NCBI RefSeq assembly: GCF_001514125.1
Contig: NZ_KQ948557.1
Span: 74,871 to 138,870 of the forward strand
Direction: 5' to 3'
Origin: Streptomyces longwoodensis
GTDB lineage: Bacteria; Actinomycetota; Actinomycetes; Streptomycetales; Streptomycetaceae
DNA length: 64,000 bases
Positions 33,446 to 43,137 of this stretch are shown one piece after another. Numbering within the stretch: the first letter of the stretch is position 1; the number at the start of each line of letters is the position of its first letter. The notes beneath the pieces are model-generated. The model did not search any database and was not told the DNA's origin. It saw only the letters and a list, made by a program, of their open reading frames with translations. Position numbers and translations under genes: made by a program.

Positions 33446-35671
33446 ATGTCCGAGCTGTTCGACGCGGTCGACGCACTGGTGGCGTCCCGCGCCCCGCTGC
33501 CGCCGGCGGAGGAGCGCAAGCGGCTGCGGGTCGCACACGGCCTGACACTGGACGACGTCGCGGGCGCTCTGAAGGTGCGCCGGGCCACGGTGTCGGCGTG
33601 GGAGTCGGTGAAGAAGCCGACCGAGCCGCGCGGTCCCGAGCGTGAGGCGTACGCCCGGCTGCTCAAGCAGCTCGCGCAGCTCTACCCGGCCCCGGCGTCC
33701 GCCCCCGTCACCGCGGCCCCCGCCCCCACGCCGGAACAGGCCCCGTCCGCGGGCCCGGCCACCGCAGCCGCCGTCACGCCTGCACCCGAGCACACGCCTG
33801 CACCCGAGCACACCCAGCCCCCGGCCCCTGCCGCGGTCACCCCTGCTCCGCCGGCCGCACCCCGCCCGGCGCGCAACGCGTCGGTCCCACCGCGCGCAGC
33901 GAAGAAGACGGCCCCGGCCGCAACCCCGGCGAGCCCCGCCGACCCACGGTTCGCGAACGGCCCGCTGGCGGTCGTCGACGTCCAGGACGGGCAGGTGCTG
34001 GCGTACTGCACCGACGGCCTGGTCCTGGACGTACCGGCCAAGAGCATCCCGGCCCTGATCGACTGGACCCTGCGCGAGGCGCGGCTCGGGGCTCCGAAGC
34101 TCACCGGGCCGGGCAAGGACGCCGACCCGCTGATCGTGCTCACCGAAGCCGCCCTGGAGCGCTACGGCCTGCCCGTCACGCTCACGGACGAGGAGCGGCA
34201 CGCCGGGCGGATCCCGGAGGGCCACAAGGTCGTCAAGCAGCTCACCCGCGCCCAGTGGAAGCTGACCAAGCGCGGCTTCGGCCCATGGGCGAGGATCTAC
34301 CGCCCCGCCACCGGTGCGGAGCGGGCCTGCGTGCAGGTGTGCATCCCGTCGTGGAACGCGCTGGACACCCGCCACTGGGGCGACGCCGGCCGGCTCCCGC
34401 CGGCCGAACTCGCCCGCGTCCTGGGCGTGTACGCGACCCGGGTGATGACCCCGCGCGGATCGACCGCCGTGACCGGCCTGGAGCTGATGACCGCGCTGCA
34501 CCCGCCCACCCGCGCCTCCGAACCCGACGCCGCCGGCCGCCGGCACTCCGAGCACAACCCCGGCAGCCTGGGCAAGGACCCGGTGGACTGCGCACCCTGC
34601 GAGGCCCCGGACGGACATCCGCTGCTGAAGGACCTGCCGCGCTTCCACGTCCGCGGCCCCGAGGAGAAGCTGCTGGAGGAGGCGTACGACTGGGCCCGGC
34701 CGATGACCGACGCCGAGTGCACCCTGCGCCACCTGGTCGGCATCGACGTGAACATGGCCTTCGCCGCCGGAGCCAACGGCCTGGTCGTCGGCCTCGGCGC
34801 ACCGACCCACGTCAAGAACCCGCAGTTCGACCCCAAGCTGCCCGGCTCATGGCTGGTCGACCTCTCCCACGTCGACCTGTCCCACGTGAAGCTCGGCAAG
34901 GACAAGTGGGCGCAGCTGGACGCCGATCTGCTGCCCAGCCCGTTCACCCCGAAGGGCGAACGCCCGACCGGCCCGGCCTGGTACGCGACGCCCACCGTCG
35001 CCTACGCAGCCGAACTCGGCTACGAGGTCCACCCGAGCGAGGCCTACGTCCGCCACGACAACGGCCGCTACCTGGACGCCTGGTACCACCGGCTGCGCGA
35101 CGCCTACCTCGCCACGATGGCCGACCTCGGCGTGCACGCGCACATGGCCCCGGCCGACTTCCTCACCGCGATGGACGGCCACAAGGACCGCGACCCCGGC
35201 CTGGCGATCGTCGTCTCCGCGATCAAGGCCACCGTCAAGGGCGGCCTGGGCAAGCTCCGCGAACGCCCCCGGGGCGAGGGCTGGCGCCCCGGCGAGCCGT
35301 GGCGCGCCCTGTCCCGGCCGACGTGGCGGCCGGACATCCGCGCGGCCGTCATCTCCCGCACCCGCATCAACCTGCACCGCAAGATCGTCAAGCACGCGGC
35401 GTTCACCGGCCAGTACCCCGTCGCCGTCCTGTCCGACTGCGTCGTCTACGCCGCCGACGGCACCAGCCCGCTGGACTTCCTGCCCTACCGGGAAGGCACA
35501 CCGCTGCCCGGCGGCTTCAAGCTCGGCGTCAACCCGGGCCTGGTCAAACACGAGGGCACCCAGACCGTCCTGTGGGGCGAAGAGGTCCGCGAACGCTTCG
35601 ACGCCCCGGACCTCAACCTCGCCCGCTACATCAAGGACGGCACCGTCACCGACACCGACAACGGCGAGTAG
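33446..35671 (+). CDS. tap: Telomere-associated protein Tap
   Basis: 741 aa, almost exactly the length known for Streptomyces Tap. Tap binds single-stranded 3' overhangs at chromosome ends and recruits the terminal protein Tpg for end patching. An HTH is visible near residues 28-55 (LRVAHGLTLDDVAGALKVRRATVSAWE). A Pro/Ala-rich linker follows at 75-165, then a large conserved part including LVGIDVNMAFAAGANGLVVGLG near 430 and VLSDCVVYA near 665. The ATG at 33446 follows GGGAGG and is preferred to 33425. The gene is followed after 12 bases by the Tpg gene, the canonical tap-tpg order, so the replicon is linear. Confidence 0.93.
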   Translation: MSELFDAVDALVASRAPLPPAEERKRLRVAHGLTLDDVAGALKVRRATVSAWESVKKPTEPRGPEREAYARLLKQLAQLYPAPASAPVTAAPAPTPEQAPSAGPATAAAVTPAPEHTPAPEHTQPPAPAAVTPAPPAAPRPARNASVPPRAAKKTAPAATPASPADPRFANGPLAVVDVQDGQVLAYCTDGLVLDVPAKSIPALIDWTLREARLGAPKLTGPGKDADPLIVLTEAALERYGLPVTLTDEERHAGRIPEGHKVVKQLTRAQWKLTKRGFGPWARIYRPATGAERACVQVCIPSWNALDTRHWGDAGRLPPAELARVLGVYATRVMTPRGSTAVTGLELMTALHPPTRASEPDAAGRRHSEHNPGSLGKDPVDCAPCEAPDGHPLLKDLPRFHVRGPEEKLLEEAYDWARPMTDAECTLRHLVGIDVNMAFAAGANGLVVGLGAPTHVKNPQFDPKLPGSWLVDLSHVDLSHVKLGKDKWAQLDADLLPSPFTPKGERPTGPAWYATPTVAYAAELGYEVHPSEAYVRHDNGRYLDAWYHRLRDAYLATMADLGVHAHMAPADFLTAMDGHKDRDPGLAIVVSAIKATVKGGLGKLRERPRGEGWRPGEPWRALSRPTWRPDIRAAVISRTRINLHRKIVKHAAFTGQYPVAVLSDCVVYAADGTSPLDFLPYREGTPLPGGFKLGVNPGLVKHEGTQTVLWGEEVRERFDAPDLNLARYIKDGTVTDTDNGE

Positions 35672-35683
35672 GAGAAGGCCACC

Positions 35684-36241
35684 ATGAGCCTGATCGGGGA
35701 CGGCCTGGAAGCCGCCGTGCACAAGGCGTTCACCCGCCCCACGCCCAAGAGCGCGCCCGCGCAGATGCGCTACCTGGTCAAGCAGCTCAAGAGCACCAAG
35801 GCGGCCGCCCGGACGCTGCGCATCTCCCAGCGCACCGTCGAACGCTACGTCAAGGACCAGATCAAAAAGCCCCGCCCCGACCTCGCGGCCCGCCTGCAAC
35901 GCGAGGTGAACAAGCGCTGGCAGCCCCAGATCCGCGCCCGGGCCCGGGCCCGGGCGGCGAGCACGGACGGCATCGTCATCGACACCCGCGCCCGCCTCGG
36001 CTACACCGCCCCCGTCGGATCGACCGACCAGGACCGCATCCGCCACCTGACCGTCGCCCTGCCCCCGCACCACGCCGCCCGCCTCTTCGACGCCCAGGAA
36101 GCCGGCGCCACCGACCAGCAACTCCAGCAGATCACCGCCGAAGCCCTCAAGGAGGTGTACTTCCAGGACGGCGGCCGCCGCGCCGGCAGCCTGGAAGAGG
36201 TCCGCTTCACGGACATCGAGCACCTCGAGTTCGACCTGTAG
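35684..36241 (+). CDS. tpg: Telomere terminal protein Tpg
   Basis: 185 aa, matching the 184-185 aa of known Tpg proteins. Tpg is covalently attached to the 5' ends of linear Streptomyces replicons and primes telomere synthesis. Visible features are the N-terminal half with KAAARTLRISQRTVERYVKDQIKKP (an HTH-like DNA-binding stretch near residues 44-68), a basic Arg/Ala-rich segment near 85-100, and a C-terminal helix-rich part ending EVRFTDIEHLEFDL. The ATG at 35684 has AGGAGAAGG upstream. It forms an operon with tap. Confidence 0.95.
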   Translation: MSLIGDGLEAAVHKAFTRPTPKSAPAQMRYLVKQLKSTKAAARTLRISQRTVERYVKDQIKKPRPDLAARLQREVNKRWQPQIRARARARAASTDGIVIDTRARLGYTAPVGSTDQDRIRHLTVALPPHHAARLFDAQEAGATDQQLQQITAEALKEVYFQDGGRRAGSLEEVRFTDIEHLEFDL

Positions 36242-36351
36242 CTGCCGCGCTTCAGCGCTCAGGGCGACGGTCTGCAGCAGGTGTGCAGGGCATCAGCGCA
36301 GACGTCAGGGGTACTCCTCGCCCACCACTGTCCACCCTTGGGGAGAGAGCC

Positions 36352-36522
36352 ATGACACAGACAGCCGGGAACCGGTTCTGCAAGGCGTGCGGCACGCCGG
36401 CCGAGGACGGGAAACTGTGCAGCCACTGCGGCGCCGTCCTGGACCTCCCCGACGATGCGGGCCTGGTCGAGGACCAAGGCGCAGCAGTACGCCGCGACTT
36501 CGAAGGACGCGCCCAGCAGTAA
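36352..36522 (+). CDS. Small zinc-ribbon protein
   Basis: 56 aa. FCKACGTPAEDGKLCSHCGAVL (two CxxC knuckles 12 residues apart) is a classic zinc ribbon; the rest is acidic. The ATG at 36352 has GGGGAGAGAG upstream. It lies 110 bases after tpg in the same direction. It could be an accessory factor for nucleic-acid transactions at the telomere, but that is only a guess from position. Confidence 0.65.
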   Translation: MTQTAGNRFCKACGTPAEDGKLCSHCGAVLDLPDDAGLVEDQGAAVRRDFEGRAQQ

Positions 36523-36595
36523 GGCGTGAGAAGCGACCGGAGAGCCGATCCGATCAACCCCGTTGAAGAGCGTGCGCCGGGGTACACGGGCCGGC

Positions 36596-36889
36596 ATGGC
36601 ATCCAAGACTGATCGCGTCATGTCCTTGCGGGCCGTGCGGCAGCTGCGCCGGGTCCGCACCTTCTACGCAGGTGGCGTCCTGCTGTGGGCGGTGTTGACC
36701 ACCTTCACCGCCTGGCAGTCGCCCGGCAGCCGGCAGATGTGGGTGTCCGCCCTCCTCCTGGCGGTCTTCGGCGGCCTGCTGCTCGCAGCCTCCCTGTGGC
36801 TGCAGCGCCTCAAGGCCACGGACTCGCGACGTCCCGCGCACCACGCCGCACCACGGAGGGCGGCTGCACCTCGTCACGCGCACGTCTGA
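36596..36889 (+). CDS. Small membrane protein
   Basis: 97 aa with a basic N-terminus, two hydrophobic segments (about 24-43 and 52-72) and a basic, Pro/Ala/His-rich tail. The ATG at 36596 is chosen; no strong ribosome site is seen and ATG 36620 is an alternative. No family is recognised. Confidence 0.5.
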   Translation: MASKTDRVMSLRAVRQLRRVRTFYAGGVLLWAVLTTFTAWQSPGSRQMWVSALLLAVFGGLLLAASLWLQRLKATDSRRPAHHAAPRRAAAPRHAHV

Positions 36890-37001
36890 CCCGCCGTCGG
36901 CACGGCAGCGGCGAGAATCTCCGCAGCCGGTGGGACAGTCCCTTTTCGGCCGTCCCCCGGGGGCCGGGAGGCGAGGAGCCGACAAGGGGTACGCGGTAGG
37001 T

Positions 37002-37286
37002 ATGAATGGCACACGACGTCGACAGGACGATCAGAGCTCACAGGAAACCCGTGCCCGAGGAACGATGCGGATGTGGCGGTGGGCCAGGTGGGCAGCGCTG
37101 GTTCTCGCGGTCAGCTGGGCGGTGAACGGGGTCGTCCATCTCGTCCAGGGCGAGCAGGGCCGGGACCTGTGGTGGCCCCTGGTCAGCGCCGTCATCTGGA
37201 CAGCGCTGACCGTGTACGGGTTCCGGACCCACCGCCGGATCAGGACCACGACTCTGCCGGGCACCACCGGCCGCTCGCCTGCCTGA
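37002..37286 (+). CDS. Small membrane protein
   Basis: 94 aa. A polar, basic N-terminus of about 25 residues precedes two hydrophobic helices (about 30-47 and 55-72, the second ending in YGFRTHRRIR). The ATG at 37002 has GGTAGG upstream. Size and layout resemble the preceding small protein, so these may be members of one loosely conserved family of actinomycete two-helix proteins. Confidence 0.5.
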   Translation: MNGTRRRQDDQSSQETRARGTMRMWRWARWAALVLAVSWAVNGVVHLVQGEQGRDLWWPLVSAVIWTALTVYGFRTHRRIRTTTLPGTTGRSPA

Positions 37287-37313
37287 CCGCTGGCGCAGGC
37301 CGGTGCGTCGTTG

Positions 37314-37823
37314 CTACGAGCGGGCGCGGGCGACGACCCTGGGGATGATGAGGTTGTGGAAGGGCTGGATCACCTTGAAGTACAGGTGCCCGGCCCGCCG
37401 GCGGTAGCGGACGACCGTGGTGCACACGCCTTCCAGGCCTGCGGCGCCCTCCCGTACGGCGAAGGAGGTACGGAAGTCCAGGTGCTTGTCGTCGTCGCCG
37501 GCGAGCACCTCGTCGTCGGTGACGGTCAGGACCCGGAAGGGGCCCAGCCGTGCTCCGGGTTCGACCCGGATCTCCTCGGGGGCGACGCGCTTTTGGACGT
37601 GCAGCCCGAACGGCGACATCAGTTTGTCCCGCACGCTCAGCATGCCGTGCACCCACTCCGGTGTCGCGGCCAGCACCGTCCGGGCGAAGTCCGGGGCACT
37701 GGTTCCCGGGGCCAGGTCGACCGCGACCGCGTCGACGTGATCGAAGCCGCCCAAGCTCGCCACCGCCGCGCCCACGACGGGTTCGGCGTTCCTGCGTACG
37801 CGTGTTCCTGCCCTGTGCCCCAT
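37314..37823 (-). CDS. DUF2867 domain protein
   Basis: 169 aa. The body has the layout of the DUF2867 family: DHVDAVAVDL near residue 28, WVHGMLSVRDKLMSPFGL near 58, GPFRVLTVTDDEVLAGDDDKHLDFRTS near 95 and a terminal HLYFKVIQPFHNLIIPRVVARA. The family belongs to the SRPBCC-like or related beta-barrel folds and has no known activity. The ATG at 37823 begins at the conserved part; a longer frame is possible but unsupported. It converges on the membrane protein gene to its left. Confidence 0.7.
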   Translation of the reverse strand: MGHRAGTRVRRNAEPVVGAAVASLGGFDHVDAVAVDLAPGTSAPDFARTVLAATPEWVHGMLSVRDKLMSPFGLHVQKRVAPEEIRVEPGARLGPFRVLTVTDDEVLAGDDDKHLDFRTSFAVREGAAGLEGVCTTVVRYRRRAGHLYFKVIQPFHNLIIPRVVARARS

Positions 37824-37908
37824 GGTCCGTCCCCGTCTCCTCGTACGCGCGGTCACGACTCCTGCGTGTGGCAGCGCCGTCATGACCGACCGTATCGCTC
37901 GTCCTCGT

Positions 37909-38661
37909 TCAGTCGTTGATCTCGCAGATGGGGGCGCCCGAGGCGACGGAGGCTCCGGCCTGCGCGCTCAGGCCACCAGACGCCTGCCGCCGACCTCGAC
38001 GACCACCGTCCCGCGGCCGGGCTCGTCCCCGGTCCCGGCGTCGGCGGGGGCGGCGAACGGCTTGATGTCGTTGACGAACTCGGTCTCGATCCAGCGGGTG
38101 TGGACCGTGAACGGGTCCTGCGAGCCGGTGAGTTCGGGGGCGAACGCCGGGTCCTCGACCACCGCGCGGTGGAAGGGGATCGCGGTCGCCATGCCCCCGA
38201 CGTCGAACTCGGCGAGCGCGCGGGCGGCGCGCTGGAGGGCCTGCTTGCGGGTGGCGCCGGTGACGATCAGCTTGGCGAGCAGGGAGTCCCAGGCCGGGCC
38301 GATGACGCTGCCGGACTCGACGCCCGCGTCCAGGCGGACACCGGGGCCGGTCGGCGGCGCGAAAACCGTGACCGTGCCGGGGCGGGCAGGAAGCTGCGGC
38401 CCGGGTCCTCGCCGTTGATGCGGAACTCCAGGGAGTGGCCGCGCAGTTCCGGGTCGCCGTGGCCCAGTTCCTCGCCGTCGGCGATGCGGAACATCTCCCG
38501 CACCAGGTCGACGCCGGCGACCTCCTCGCTGACCGGGTGCTCGACCTGCAGGCGGGTGCCTGGCCCGCGGCCTCCGGGGAGAGTCGTGCTGCGCCCGACG
38601 CAGCGCAGGTGCCCGCAGGCGTCGTACCGGCCCAGCACGGCGTCGTCGGCGGGAAGCACAC
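37909..38661 (-). pseudogene. Biotin carboxylase (acyl-CoA carboxylase alpha) remnant
   Basis: Pieces of one alpha subunit lie in different frames. LQVEHPVSEEVAGVDLVREMFRIA and LRGHSLEFRINGEDPGR (about 38400-38570) are the ATP-grasp C-half. After a frameshift near 38370-38390 the frame continues PAWDSLLAKLIVTGATRKQAL and FHRAVVEDPAFAPELTG. Then VVVEVGGRRLVA jumps directly to GASVASGAPICEIND, the normal C-terminus, so the segment with the biotin-carrying EAMKM motif is deleted. The N-terminal ATP-binding half is also missing. The remnant cannot act as an alpha subunit for the carboxyltransferase at 8-9.7 kb. It may derive from an old duplication of the housekeeping gene. Confidence 0.85.
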
Positions 38662-39630
38662 GGCGCCCGCGCGGGCCGTGGTGACTGCTGGCGGTGTTCA
38701 CCGCCGGTTCCGGGCTCGCGCAGCGCCGCAGGACCCGCGGCGCTTACCGCTGCTCCAATGGGCTGCGCAACCGCTGGGCAGCCCCCACCTGGTCCGCAAC
38801 GCGCTGCTCACCGGGCGTACCGACACCGCCCCGAGCACCGCGGCCAGGAATAGTAGGTCTCGGTCCTCCTGCACGCCCTGGCGGCCGGCCTGGCTTCAGC
38901 CCGCCCCCGTCACCGCTCGCGCGTCGCACCCGCCGGTGGGTACCCACCAGCCGCGACAGGCGACCAGCCGCGCCCGCCGCTGCTGCCCGTCTTCAACCGG
39001 ATCGGTCCGCACAACGACACCGCCACCCGGCGGTTGGCCGAGCGGCACTTGAAAGGGAACCCAGTACGTGGGCAGCTGCCGCATGTACGACGGGAGCTGC
39101 CCATCGAAGGCACCTGGATGAAGCAGCTTCCGAAGTACGGCCCGGCCGGGGCGGTCTTCTCGTGCTTCGGCCGGCGACAGAGCCAGCCCCTGGGGTTCAA
39201 GACGACGCCAGGTGCAACAGGTGGAGCAGCAAGGTCGTCAGGGCATCGGCGGCGCCGGTGATCGCAGCGAGGGCGAACTGCCGGGCCGTGGCGTTCCACG
39301 CGCTACGCCCAGGCCGGTGCGTCGCGGTGACGGTCGGGAACGGGCATCCGGACGGCTTCTGGGCCGGCGCTTCCGCGGGTGTCGAGCGAGGCGGCAGGCA
39401 GGCGCGGGTCCGTACTCGGGGCGTGAAGACCATGACGTACTACTCCTCATGAGTGGTGAACTCGGCCGTGGTGTACGGCAGATGCCACCGAGGTAAAGGC
39501 GTCCGGGGGGTTTACGGCGACGGCGGGTGACCGCACCAGGCCGCCGCTAGCCTGGCGGGGAGGGATGCGACCGGTTTTCCGGGGACTTACGGGACCGGAA
39601 GCGAAGCGGGGGCCGGAGGGCGCGGTAGAC
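38662..39630. other. Gene-poor, decayed stretch
   Basis: About 970 bases with only short open frames on both strands, no good start signals and no recognisable domain. A plus-strand segment near 39000-39200 has protein-like composition but no complete frame. It sits between the carboxylase remnant and a STAND gene, consistent with deletion and rearrangement in the arm. Confidence 0.5.
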
Positions 39631-42384
39631 ATGGGGCGTCACATCGAGCGGTTCGTGGGCGAGCTGGTGAAAGCGCGCCGCGCAGCAGGCGAACCCACAC
39701 TGAAGCGCATGGCGTGTCTGGGGTGCGCGTCCGCGCCACGGGTCGGCATCTCCACCCTCGACGACTGGCTCAACGGCCGCTCGGTGCCCGGGAGGAACAG
39801 CGAGTCCTTCCTGCTCCACCTGGTCGGCTACCTCCGCCGGGAGGCCTGTCGTCTTCAAGTCGGCAGCACGCCGAACCCGGCGGTGATCCCTGCAGAACGG
39901 GAGCGGTGGCTGCGCCTGGTGCGTGCCGCGCGCAAGGAGCGCAGCGAGGAGTCGCCAGGTGGCCGTCCCCGAAACCGGACGACGGACGCCAGACCGGCCG
40001 GACCCGTTACGCTGCCGCCCCCATCACCGGACTTCACCGGACGGACAGCCGAAACCGAAGAACTGCTGCGGTGGTTGAGGCCCGGGGCGGAGACCGACTC
40101 CGCCGTCGTCGTGTCCGCGATCGCGGGGATGGGCGGGGCCGGCAAGACGGCACTGGCCCTGCACGCAGCGCACGAGGCGCAGCGGCGTGGATGGTTCCCC
40201 GGCGGAGCCGTCTTCGCGGACCTGCGCGGGTACAGCGCCCTTGACCCGGTGCCTGCAGGAGCCGTCGCGGACAGGTTGCTGCGGGCCATGGGCATCCCCG
40301 CCCGGCAGCTGCCGGGTACGGAGAGCGGAGCGCTGGATGCCTGGCGGCGTCTGCTGCACGACCTGGCCGGGCAGAACGCATCGCTGCTGGTGGTGCTGGA
40401 CAACGTCCGCGATCCGGGCCAGGTCGGCGCGCTGCTGCCCCAGCCGCCGCACCGGGCGCTGATCACGTCCCGCCAAGCCCTCGGCTCACTGCCCGTCCAC
40501 CACGTTGACGTCGCCCCACTGCCGACGGACGAGGCGGTCCTGCTGCTGGACACAGCGCTGCGGGCCGCGAAGACGCAGGACCCGCGATGTTCCGACGACC
40601 CGGCCGGCGCAGAGGAACTCGCAGGCCTGTGCGGCGGACTCCCGCTCGCGCTGCGCATCTCGGCCGCACTGCTGCGGACGGATGCGGACCGGCCCTTGAG
40701 CGCCCACGTCGAGGAACTGCGCGAGACCCGTGACCGGTTGGACACGCTGTCGCTGGACCAGGAGGACACCGAAGGCCGTCCGCTCGCCGTCAAGGCCAGT
40801 CTCGACCTGTCGTACCACCACCTGCCCCCCGCAGCGGCCCGCGCCCTGCGCCTGCTCGCCACCTGCCCGGGTCCCGACATCTCGACGTCCACCGCTGCCG
40901 TCCTGCTCGGCCTTCCCCGTCCCCTCGGCCGCCGCCACCTCGCGGTGCTCGCCCGCCACCATCTGATCGTCCGCACCGGCCTGCCGACGGGAAAGGCGCA
41001 GGCTCCCCGGCCGATCGAGGATGCCGAGCGCTGGTCCCTGCACGACCTCGTGCGGCTGTACGGCGCCGAGCAGGCCGAACGGCACCGGCCCGGTCCGGGA
41101 CCGGACGCCGACCTCGCAGGGGACGAGGTGGCAGCGGCCGCACTGCGGCTCGACGACCACTGCACGGCCCTGACCGCGGCGGCGGACGCCCTCCTCGACG
41201 GCAGGACCGCTGCGGGCACCGTCCCCGGGCCCTTCGGAGGGGCCGCGCAGGCACTCGCCTGGCTGGACGCCGAACGGGCCAACCTCGTCGCGCTGGTCGG
41301 TGCCGCGCGCAGGGCGGACCGTCACCGGCCCGCCCTCACCCTCACGCTCAACCTCCAGCGCTACCTGGAGGATCACTGGCGGGGCGCCGACGCGTATCTC
41401 TGCGCGACGCAGGCGGAGGCAGCGGCCCGGCACCTGCCGCCGGCGGACTACGCGACGGCACTTTGTGCCCTCGGGAACGCCTGCCGCCTGACCGGGCGAC
41501 TGGACGAGGCGGTGGAACGGCTCTCCGAGGCGGCGGAGGTCGCGGCGCAGGCCGAGCGCCCCCGGACAGTCAGTGCGGCACTGCACAACCTCGGCCTCAC
41601 CTACGCCCTACGGGGCGAACTGCCCGCAGCGGAGGCGGCTCACCGCAGCGACATCGATCTGTCACGGCGCCAGGGTGACCGGCAGGGCGAGGCCATGGCA
41701 CTCGTCGCCCTCGCGGACGTACTGCACGAGCGCGGCAAGCCCGAGGCCGTGACCACGGCACTGGTCAGGGCCGCGCACCTGTTCCACGACCTGGGGGATG
41801 GGTGGGGGAGCGGCATGGTGGCCCTGCGCCACTCACGCACCGCTCTGCGCGACCTGCGCGCACCGGCATGCGCCGCGGCGTGTCTCGGTTGGGCGGTCCG
41901 GGAGTTCAGGCACGTCGGCGCGCAGGCCAAAGTGGCCGTGGCGTCCGTCGGACTCGGCGCGGCCTACTGGCAACTGTGCCCTGCCTGCTACGGCGCCAAG
42001 GCCATCACATGGACACGGGACGGTGCCGCGCTGGCCGAGACGGGCACCGATGACCGGCTCAAGGCCCAGAGCATGTTCCAACTCGGTTCCCTACTCGCGC
42101 AGTCGGGCCACCGCACGGAAGCCCGCCCGCACCTGGAGCGGACCGCGGCCGTCTGCGCCATGGCGGACGGCGACCCGGAACTCGCGCGACTCGCCCGCGC
42201 GGCCCACTCCGCCCTGGCGCATCTGGGCAAGCCCAAGAGCCCTCTGCTCTGCACCGAGACGCCTGCACAGGAGACGGACAAGCTGGTCGACCTCGTCGAG
42301 GCAATCGCACGCGGCGATGCCCCGGCGACCAGCCTCCTCATCGTCGACCCCGTCTGGCTCGCACTCATCGGCGCGGGCCGCTGA
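39631..42384 (+). CDS. NB-ARC/TPR STAND-family ATPase
   Basis: 917 aa. Residues 1-85 are a helical, possibly DNA-binding region (GISTLDDWLNGRSVPG). The NB-ARC ATPase follows at about 130-420: AGMGGAGKTALALHAA (Walker A), SLLVVLDNVRD (Walker B), ALITSR (sensor 1) and LCGGLPLALRI (GLPL). The C-terminal 400 residues hold TPR-like helical repeats (YATALCALGNACRLTGRLDEAVERL, AALHNLGLTYALRGELPAAE). Such proteins are signal-dependent switches, either AfsR-like regulators or immune NLR-like proteins. The ATG at 39631 has GGAGGG 11 bases upstream; 39565 is an alternative. No effector domain is seen. Confidence 0.85.
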   Translation: MGRHIERFVGELVKARRAAGEPTLKRMACLGCASAPRVGISTLDDWLNGRSVPGRNSESFLLHLVGYLRREACRLQVGSTPNPAVIPAERERWLRLVRAARKERSEESPGGRPRNRTTDARPAGPVTLPPPSPDFTGRTAETEELLRWLRPGAETDSAVVVSAIAGMGGAGKTALALHAAHEAQRRGWFPGGAVFADLRGYSALDPVPAGAVADRLLRAMGIPARQLPGTESGALDAWRRLLHDLAGQNASLLVVLDNVRDPGQVGALLPQPPHRALITSRQALGSLPVHHVDVAPLPTDEAVLLLDTALRAAKTQDPRCSDDPAGAEELAGLCGGLPLALRISAALLRTDADRPLSAHVEELRETRDRLDTLSLDQEDTEGRPLAVKASLDLSYHHLPPAAARALRLLATCPGPDISTSTAAVLLGLPRPLGRRHLAVLARHHLIVRTGLPTGKAQAPRPIEDAERWSLHDLVRLYGAEQAERHRPGPGPDADLAGDEVAAAALRLDDHCTALTAAADALLDGRTAAGTVPGPFGGAAQALAWLDAERANLVALVGAARRADRHRPALTLTLNLQRYLEDHWRGADAYLCATQAEAAARHLPPADYATALCALGNACRLTGRLDEAVERLSEAAEVAAQAERPRTVSAALHNLGLTYALRGELPAAEAAHRSDIDLSRRQGDRQGEAMALVALADVLHERGKPEAVTTALVRAAHLFHDLGDGWGSGMVALRHSRTALRDLRAPACAAACLGWAVREFRHVGAQAKVAVASVGLGAAYWQLCPACYGAKAITWTRDGAALAETGTDDRLKAQSMFQLGSLLAQSGHRTEARPHLERTAAVCAMADGDPELARLARAAHSALAHLGKPKSPLLCTETPAQETDKLVDLVEAIARGDAPATSLLIVDPVWLALIGAGR

Positions 42385-42537
42385 TGTGCCAACGCCCGGA
42401 GGAGGGTCAGGGGCGGCGGCTGGTCCGGGGTGCCGCTGCTTCGCTGACTGGCTGTTTCCATCCGGGACGTTCGGCGAGAGTCGATCTTGATGGCGTCAGG
42501 GTTTCGTCTGCCACCGGTGCAGGGAGGGACGGGAGCT

Positions 42538-42993
42538 GTGGGTATTCAGGTGAGAACCCGTATTTCGGCGTATGCGATTGCCATGGAAGATGATCGGCTG
42601 CTATTGGCCCGTCTGTCGGATGCTTCGCCCGTTTTCACGCCGGGATTGTGGCATTTGCCTGGTGGGGGGATCGATCCGGGTGAGCAGCCTGTTGAGGCGC
42701 TGACTCGCGAACTCCTGGAGGAGACGGGCCTTGAGCTGGTCGGGGCTCACCTGCTCGACGCGAGGACCTACTCGGCACAGAGGAACGGCATCAGCTGGAG
42801 CCTGACAGCACTGTTCTACGCTGCGTCTCTCAAGGGAGGTGCTCCGACGGTGACTGAAGCCGAGGGGTCCACCGAGGCCGCAGTATGGGTCCCCCTGAGG
42901 GACATACGGGACACCGCAGTGCTGTCACCGCCGGCTGCCGACGCCACGCACATGCTGGACCGCTCCAAGGCGATGCTCACAGCCACTCGTTGA
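42538..42993 (+). CDS. Nudix hydrolase
   Basis: 151 aa. The Nudix box is complete: G(GI)DPGEQPVEALTRELLEETGLEL near residues 42-66, with REx2EE metal ligands. It hydrolyses a nucleoside diphosphate linked to another group; the substrate cannot be told. The GTG at 42538 has AGGGAGGG upstream and begins right at the first strand (VRTRISAYAIA). Codon use is less GC-biased than the neighbours in the first 200 bases (CGTATTTCGGCGTATGCGATT style), hinting at a separate origin. Confidence 0.85.
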   Translation: MGIQVRTRISAYAIAMEDDRLLLARLSDASPVFTPGLWHLPGGGIDPGEQPVEALTRELLEETGLELVGAHLLDARTYSAQRNGISWSLTALFYAASLKGGAPTVTEAEGSTEAAVWVPLRDIRDTAVLSPPAADATHMLDRSKAMLTATR

Positions 42994-43137
42994 GGACTGC
43001 GATCAGCGAGGGCGTCGGGGCCGTCGTCGTGGCCGCAGAGGGCGGCGAGGCGCTCGATCGGACCAAGCCGACATGCACCTCGGCTGCCAAGCCGCAAGGC
43101 TGAAATAAGGCCACACGGCGAGGGACCAGGGAGCGCC

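Noticed and set aside
39034..39261. Short plus-strand reading frame with protein-like composition
   Set aside because: It has no ribosome site, no recognised domain and an abrupt end in a decayed stretch; not supportable as a gene.
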